The notes beneath the pieces are model-generated. The model was not told where the DNA came from. It made no database searches and saw only the letters and a program-made list of their open reading frames with translations. From positions 1 through 24,222 of the forward strand of contig JAITKQ010000020.1 of the NCBI GenBank assembly GCA_031278295.1: a stretch of 24,222 nt of DNA, given 5' to 3'. Position numbers and translations under genes: made by a program. Source of the stretch: Spirochaetaceae bacterium. GTDB taxonomy: Bacteria; Spirochaetota; Spirochaetia; Treponematales; Breznakiellaceae. Numbering within the stretch: position 1 is the first letter of the stretch; every line of letters begins with the position of its first letter. This document shows positions 20,449-24,222 of this stretch, piece by piece.

Positions 20449-21504
20449 TCATCGCGCAACCGTGTCGGTTCCGTTCACGTCAAAGTCTTTGTCGACGGTG
20501 GAGCCGAGTTGTCCGCAGGCGCCGGAGATTCCGCGTCCTTTTTTGCGGCGGATTACGGTTTTTAGGCCTAGCCTTTCCAGGCCGGAACGAAAACGCTCAA
20601 TTTCCGCCGCCTCGGGCTCTTTCAGGGGGCGGCCTTCGAAACGGAGGCCCTCCACCCGGTTCCAGGGGATAAGGTTTACAACCACGTCCAAGCCCTCCGC
20701 AAAGGCCGACATGGCGGCGGCATCCTCCGCCCCTCCGTTTATGCCGCCGAGTAGCACCGCCTCCAAGGTTATGCGCCGGCGCTGCTGCGCCTGATGGCGC
20801 AGCAGCGCCTCTTTCAGCCTCGGCAGCGGGTTGGCGGCGCTTACCGGCATGAGCCGCCGGCGAAGCTCTTCGCGGGCTGTCGTGATCGAGACGGCAAGGC
20901 GGACGGAGGGCCCCTCGCTGGCGAGGCCCTCTATGCCGTCAACAAGGCCGCAGGTGGACACGGTGATACGGCGCGGCGACATGGTGCGGCAGAGTACTTC
21001 AAGCGCCCGGCGCAGTTCGTAAAGGTTCAGCAACGGCTCGCCCATGCCCATAAACACGATGTTGGCAATGTCAGGATAAAACTTGCGGATATGGTAAAAC
21101 TGTTCGGTGATTTCCGCGCTGTCCAGATTCCGCACGAGTCCCATGAGGCCGGTCCTGCAAAAAACACAGCCCATCGCGCAGCCAAGCTGGGTGGAAAGAC
21201 AGGCCGTCCTGCGTCCGGCCCTGTCAACAAGGATTACGGCTTCGACCATGCCGCCGGAAACGGCGATTTGCAGCTTAAGGTTTCCTTCATCTTCAAATTT
21301 TTTGACAAGTGTGGTTTTTCGCAGGCTGAAACGACCGTCAAGCTCGCGCCTGAGCGCAAACGGCAGGTTGTTCATTTCCTGGAACGAATCAAGGCCTGAG
21401 TTTATCCAGGCGAAGACCTGCCCGGCACGGTAGCGGGGAAGCGGGGAAAGTACGATTTCCAGTTCCCGCAACGGAACACCGCTAAGCGAAGGTTTTTGCG
21501 TCAC
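20449..21504 (-). CDS. rlmN: Dual-specificity RNA methyltransferase RlmN (23S rRNA A2503 / tRNA A37)
   Basis: Radical-SAM enzyme forming 2-methyladenosine. The 4Fe-4S motif is CAMGCVFC (C109, C113, C116). The conserved Cys seven residues before the cluster motif (C102, in ACLSTQLGC) and the C-terminal GISGACGQL (C330) correspond to the methyl-carrying and resolving pair, so the enzyme appears competent. NIVFMGMGEPLLN and RRITVSTCGLVDGI are typical. The text VRLAVSITTAREELRRRLMPV differs slightly from the usual LAISLHA form. At 351 residues it has normal size. The start is GTG at 21504; GTGA overlaps the TPR stop by four bases, giving a coupled pair. A perfect 14-bp-arm palindrome (20777-20808) lies over LLRHQAQQR. 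Confidence 0.93.
   Translation of the reverse strand: MTQKPSLSGVPLRELEIVLSPLPRYRAGQVFAWINSGLDSFQEMNNLPFALRRELDGRFSLRKTTLVKKFEDEGNLKLQIAVSGGMVEAVILVDRAGRRTACLSTQLGCAMGCVFCRTGLMGLVRNLDSAEITEQFYHIRKFYPDIANIVFMGMGEPLLNLYELRRALEVLCRTMSPRRITVSTCGLVDGIEGLASEGPSVRLAVSITTAREELRRRLMPVSAANPLPRLKEALLRHQAQQRRRITLEAVLLGGINGGAEDAAAMSAFAEGLDVVVNLIPWNRVEGLRFEGRPLKEPEAAEIERFRSGLERLGLKTVIRRKKGRGISGACGQLGSTVDKDFDVNGTDTVAR
20777..20808. repeat. Perfect palindrome inside rlmN (14-bp arms)
   Basis: GGCGCTGCTGCGCC and GGCGCAGCAGCGCC are exact complements around TGAT. The encoded helix-to-strand segment has about normal family length, so no insertion is apparent. Confidence 0.8.
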
Positions 21505-22634
21505 CCGCCTATCTTTTCGAGCATCTCCAGTACCGCGTTGCTCCGTATGCCGTGGCGCTGGAACGATCTGAGTATGTCTATCGCGCGTTCCTTGTCATTC
21601 TTGTACATATAGCAATCGGCCAGTTCCAGATAAGGGCGTTGATTCTTGTTGTCATACTGTACCAGCTTGAGTAGCATCTCTACCGCGTCGTCCATCCGTC
21701 CCTGAAGCTTGGCAACTGTGGCAAGTCCCAGCAGCCCGTAAGGGTCGAACTCTATGCCCAACGCACGGTTATAGTAATCTATGGCCTTGTTGAACTCGCC
21801 CAGGTTGCAGTAAGCGTCTCCGGCACGGGTCAGTATCACCTTGTTGTGCGGGTCCTGCTGTAGTATGCGGTTCCAGTACTCAAGGGCACGGTGCGGCTGA
21901 TTCAGGCCTCTGAAACAATCGCCAAGCCCAAACAGCGCGTAAAAGTTTGTCGGCTCTCGTTGTAACGCGGCATCGAAGTACGCGATACCGTCGTCAAAGG
22001 TTTTTAGCTTGCGGTGGCAGTTGCCTATGGATGTAAGTACGCGGATGTCCACGCAGGCCATGTTACGGGTTTCAAGCATCTTTTCCCAGAAGTACAGGGC
22101 GTCGCGGTACTCCTTAAAATCGTAGTGCAGATGGCCCAGCCCTATTATCGCGTAAGGGTTGTGCGCTTCCATCTCCAGGACACGTTCGTACTCTTCTTTG
22201 GAATTCTTGAAATCACGCAGTTTGCGGTAAGCGTCCGCTATGCGGGTAAGCACCGTAACGTTGTGTTCATCGTGTTTTAGGTACTCCTTCCAGATTTTGA
22301 TCGCCATCGGGTACTGATTCATCACTTTGTAGCAGTCGGCAAGGCCGAAAAGCGCGTAGTTGTTACCGGGATGATGTGAAAGACAGCGTTCGTAATACAT
22401 GACGGCATCACGGTGAGCGCCGCGTTTGCGGCAAGAATCCCCCATACCGACAAGAGCGTAATTGTTGTCCGTGTCCATCTCCAGAATTTTTTTGAAGCAA
22501 TCCAGCGCTTCGTTTACCCTGTTTTCTTTCAACAACTGGTAACCTTCTTTTGACAGTTCCGTGACAGCCTGACCGTAGGTTAAAACTTGATCATTCTGAG
22601 CGTTTTCGAAAAATCTGATATCACCCATCGCCAT
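21501..22634 (-). CDS. TPR-repeat protein, nearly all tetratricopeptide solenoid
   Basis: A 377-residue protein built of about nine TPR units from residue 25 to the end, for example GYQLLKENRVNEALDCFKKIL, YALVGMGDSCRKRGAHRDAV, YALFGLADCYKVMNQYPMAI, VLTRIADAYRKLRDFKNSKE, YAIIGLGHLHYDFKEYRDAL and YALFGLGDCFRGLNQPHRAL. No signal peptide or membrane helix is seen, so it is probably a cytoplasmic scaffold. AAGGAG lies three bases before ATG at 22634 and nine before ATG at 22628; the second has the better spacing. It overlaps the upstream small gene by 14 bases and rlmN by four, making a three-gene coupled unit. It resembles TPR proteins of treponemes; the partner is unknown. Confidence 0.88.
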   Translation of the reverse strand: MAMGDIRFFENAQNDQVLTYGQAVTELSKEGYQLLKENRVNEALDCFKKILEMDTDNNYALVGMGDSCRKRGAHRDAVMYYERCLSHHPGNNYALFGLADCYKVMNQYPMAIKIWKEYLKHDEHNVTVLTRIADAYRKLRDFKNSKEEYERVLEMEAHNPYAIIGLGHLHYDFKEYRDALYFWEKMLETRNMACVDIRVLTSIGNCHRKLKTFDDGIAYFDAALQREPTNFYALFGLGDCFRGLNQPHRALEYWNRILQQDPHNKVILTRAGDAYCNLGEFNKAIDYYNRALGIEFDPYGLLGLATVAKLQGRMDDAVEMLLKLVQYDNKNQRPYLELADCYMYKNDKERAIDILRSFQRHGIRSNAVLEMLEKIGG

Positions 22635-22965
22635 TATCTCCTTCGTGAATAAGGTTTTTCACCATGAAGGAAAGTTCCATAATGAGCTCGGCGGACTTTT
22701 TTTTATCCGGAGCAATCCAGTACATTCGCAATGCATCAATTGTACGTCCCTTTGACCGGTAATAATCCCCTATTCGTGATAAACCGTCAGAATAACCGGT
22801 CGTAATAAAGATTCTTCGCGCGCTTTCCACATCGCCCTGATTCAACAGCATGTTGCCCTTCCTGTTAAGTTGTGCCTTTTCCCGGGCACCCAGCAGGCGT
22901 TTTTCGCAAGATTTAAGAAATATTTCTTCACCTTTAAAACGTTCCAATAATTCCTTGGTATTCAT
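22621..22965 (-). CDS. Small helical protein of unknown function, coupled to the TPR gene
   Basis: A 114-residue, charged, all-helical protein. The segment GNMLLNQGDVESARRIF and the following DGLSRIGDYYRSKGRTIDAL look like two degenerate TPR/Sel1-type helix pairs. It may therefore be a short solenoid that works with the large TPR protein downstream, which it overlaps by 14 bases. No ribosome site is correctly placed. An AGGAG lies 16 bases before ATG, with an A/T-rich stretch containing TATATT between. Leaderless or poorly initiated translation is possible. Confidence 0.7.
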   Translation of the reverse strand: MNTKELLERFKGEEIFLKSCEKRLLGAREKAQLNRKGNMLLNQGDVESARRIFITTGYSDGLSRIGDYYRSKGRTIDALRMYWIAPDKKKSAELIMELSFMVKNLIHEGDNGDG

Positions 22966-23039
22966 AATATAATATACAAAACTCCTGAAAAAAAATCACG
23001 TTTGCTTAAAATAAACGACATTTACAACGGTGACATGTA

Positions 23040-23588
23040 TCAACCTGACACGTTTTTTGCGTCTAAACGCCAAAAATCGACTATTGAGCGGCCATAAGCG
23101 CGCCTGCCGTCCAAGGCGAGTCCTTTAATACCATCAGCCCAGGAATCCTCGCGGGGGCGGTGCATCATCAGGATCCCTCCGCCCGCCAACAGCACGGACG
23201 CCGCTATGGAAGCCGCCAATTCGCGCTTGTACCGGTACGGAAACGGGGGATCGCAGAAAATGTAGTCGAAGGCCTGCCTTGCCTGCCGGATGTACAATTC
23301 CACCGCCATGAAGCGGCAGTTTATCCGTACCGGCGCTATGGAAACATTTTTTAACAGTATTCCGCATTTTTTTTTGTCCATTTCGACAGCCTCTACAGGC
23401 GACGCCCCCCGCGAAGCCGCCTCCAGTGCGATAAGGCCGGAACCGGTAAACAGGTCCAGGAAGGACCGCCCGTCTATATCGCCTAGTACGGCAAATACCG
23501 ATTCCCTCATTCTGTCCATGGCCGGACGGATAAGTCCGGGCGGCATCCCTACCCGCCTGCCCCGCAAAGCTCCTCCGGTTATTCTCAT
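23040..23588 (-). CDS. rsmD: 16S rRNA (guanine-N2)-methyltransferase RsmD
   Basis: Methylates G966 of 16S rRNA in the 30S subunit, using S-adenosylmethionine. The start MRITGGALRGRRV and the RPAMDRMRESVFAVL motif (21-35) are signatures of RsmD. The SAM-binding glycine motif is FLDLFTGSGLIALEAASRGA (43-62), and the NPPY-like catalytic motif is DYIFCDPPF (108-116). At 182 residues it has the normal size. ATG at 23588 comes only four bases after the upstream stop and has no ribosome site of its own, so coupling is expected. In other bacteria rsmD often sits by coaD; not here. Confidence 0.93.
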   Translation of the reverse strand: MRITGGALRGRRVGMPPGLIRPAMDRMRESVFAVLGDIDGRSFLDLFTGSGLIALEAASRGASPVEAVEMDKKKCGILLKNVSIAPVRINCRFMAVELYIRQARQAFDYIFCDPPFPYRYKRELAASIAASVLLAGGGILMMHRPREDSWADGIKGLALDGRRAYGRSIVDFWRLDAKNVSG

Positions 23589-23592
23589 TTCG

Positions 23593-24039
23593 TCATATAC
23601 CGTCTAACAGCGCCGTCAACTCATCCGTACTTACAAGGCGGGCGTCGATAATTTTTTCACCGGTCGTTGCCGTGAGCTCTTTTAGTTGTTTTTGTACGTT
23701 TACACAGTGTTCAATCAGTTCGTTGATCGGTTCATGTATGAAAGGGTACCTGTCCGCGTTGAAACAAACAGCCCCGTCCAACATCCCGTTCAACAAGTCT
23801 AAAAAACGTTCGTAAGTTTCGTCAAGATTGTGTAGCTGCTGATTCTTGGAAATAAGATGTTCGTTCGGCACAAGGTACTCCTGTAGCAGAGTCAGCTTGG
23901 CTCCTATAAAATCAAGGTCTTCCAGCGTTTTTTCCAGGAAGATGTCCGGGTCGGCGTCAAGGAGCAACATATCGGAGATCGCCCTTATTTTTACATTGAG
24001 TATAAATATATTGTCCTCGTAATTCATCTGTCGATACAT
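23593..24039 (-). CDS. Small helical protein of unknown function upstream of rsmD
   Basis: A 148-residue acidic protein, predicted all-helical. It has leucine-rich stretches (ISDMLLLDADPDIFLEKTLEDL, then LTLLQEYLVPNEHL) and a coiled-coil-like middle (about residues 60-85). No signal, membrane segment or known motif is seen. The start is ATG at 24039 or ATG at 24027 (MNYEDN); neither has a clear ribosome site. It lies four bases before rsmD on the same strand, so the two are probably co-translated. No function is assigned. Confidence 0.7.
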   Translation of the reverse strand: MYRQMNYEDNIFILNVKIRAISDMLLLDADPDIFLEKTLEDLDFIGAKLTLLQEYLVPNEHLISKNQQLHNLDETYERFLDLLNGMLDGAVCFNADRYPFIHEPINELIEHCVNVQKQLKELTATTGEKIIDARLVSTDELTALLDGI

Positions 24040-24080
24040 ATATAGTTTATCGGCATTTTAGAGGTATAGAAATAAGTCCG

Positions 24081-24100
24081 CCCCGCCCCGCCCCGCCCCG
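24081..24100. repeat. CCCCG pentamer array
   Basis: Four exact CCCCG units, with partial units on both sides, form a 5-bp microsatellite in the gap upstream of the minus-strand gene pair. A further near-duplicate, CGCCAGCG, follows directly. Confidence 0.85.
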
Positions 24101-24125
24101 CCAGCGCCCGCCAGCGGGTTTAAAG

Positions 24126-24149
24126 TCCGCTACGCGGTAGCGTAGCGGA
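24126..24149. repeat. Short-loop palindrome at the right edge (10-bp arms)
   Basis: TCCGCTACGC and GCGTAGCGGA are exact complements around GGTA. It lies in non-coding sequence beside the pentamer array and is the same style as the palindromes elsewhere in the window. Confidence 0.75.
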
Positions 24150-24222
24150 AGCGGAGTCCGGGTTCTGCCGTCGGGTCCGAAAGGGGCAGCTTGCATACGC
24201 GGCTGTAAGCGGGGGATGGTTT

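Noticed and set aside
1..24222. tRNA, rRNA or other known structured RNA genes
   Set aside because: No cloverleaf with a CCA-type 3' end, and no rRNA-like conserved stretch was recognised on either strand by eye; a covariance-model scan would be decisive.

Overview
This is a 24.2 kb stretch of chromosome from a spirochaete, most likely a gut Treponema or close relative of the termite/ruminant type. That placement rests on recognition of gene content and protein style: a PilZ protein overlapping a TPR protein, a GerMN-domain protein in an apparently non-sporulating cell, a relaxed spirochaete-type lipobox, and several small helical proteins I recognise only as spirochaete-like. I have no database match, so it is an inference. 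The DNA is G+C-rich by eye and nearly fully coding. No rRNA, tRNA, CRISPR, transposase or phage gene was seen.

Layout. (1) 1-3688: the tail of an unknown plus-strand gene, then a minus-strand run of a RecA/KaiC-like ATPase, a GtrB-type glycosyltransferase and an acetolactate synthase large subunit (ilvB) with no ilvN beside it. (2) 3964-16253: a plus-strand block holding a GerMN-domain membrane protein, a half-size chromate transporter, a branched-chain amino-acid-type binding lipoprotein, serine acetyltransferase (cysE), thiamine pyrophosphokinase, 5-formyl-THF cyclo-ligase, htpG, an unknown protein, a DUF167 (YggU) protein, peptide deformylase (def), Met-tRNA formyltransferase (fmt), a DUF554 membrane protein and mazG. 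Def and fmt overlap by one base and form the N-terminal formyl-methionine cycle. The formyl-THF cyclo-ligase acts in the same folate/formyl economy. (3) 16320-24039: a minus-strand block holding TPR and PilZ proteins (overlapping), gyrB, rlmN, a large TPR protein, a small helical protein, rsmD and another small helical protein. rlmN, rsmD, def and fmt give the window a strong translation/ribosome-modification flavour.

The unusual material is mostly non-coding or superimposed on genes. Four pure G or C runs of 14-15 bases lie in four intergenic gaps of the plus-strand block. A dispersed repeat of about 150 bp occurs twice (4951-5096 and 8862-9100); the second copy is interrupted by a 13-bp tandem array. 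Perfect short-loop palindromes with arms of 8 to 18 bp occur in gaps and also inside ilvB, thiN, the unknown gene at 12067, fmt, the TPR gene and rlmN. In ilvB the palindrome looks like an in-frame insertion; in the TPR gene, fmt and rlmN it overlays normal-length protein. The htpG gene has a roughly 200-base leader with successive hairpins, one followed by seven T residues. These palindromes, tracts and repeats are the best candidates for undescribed biology here.
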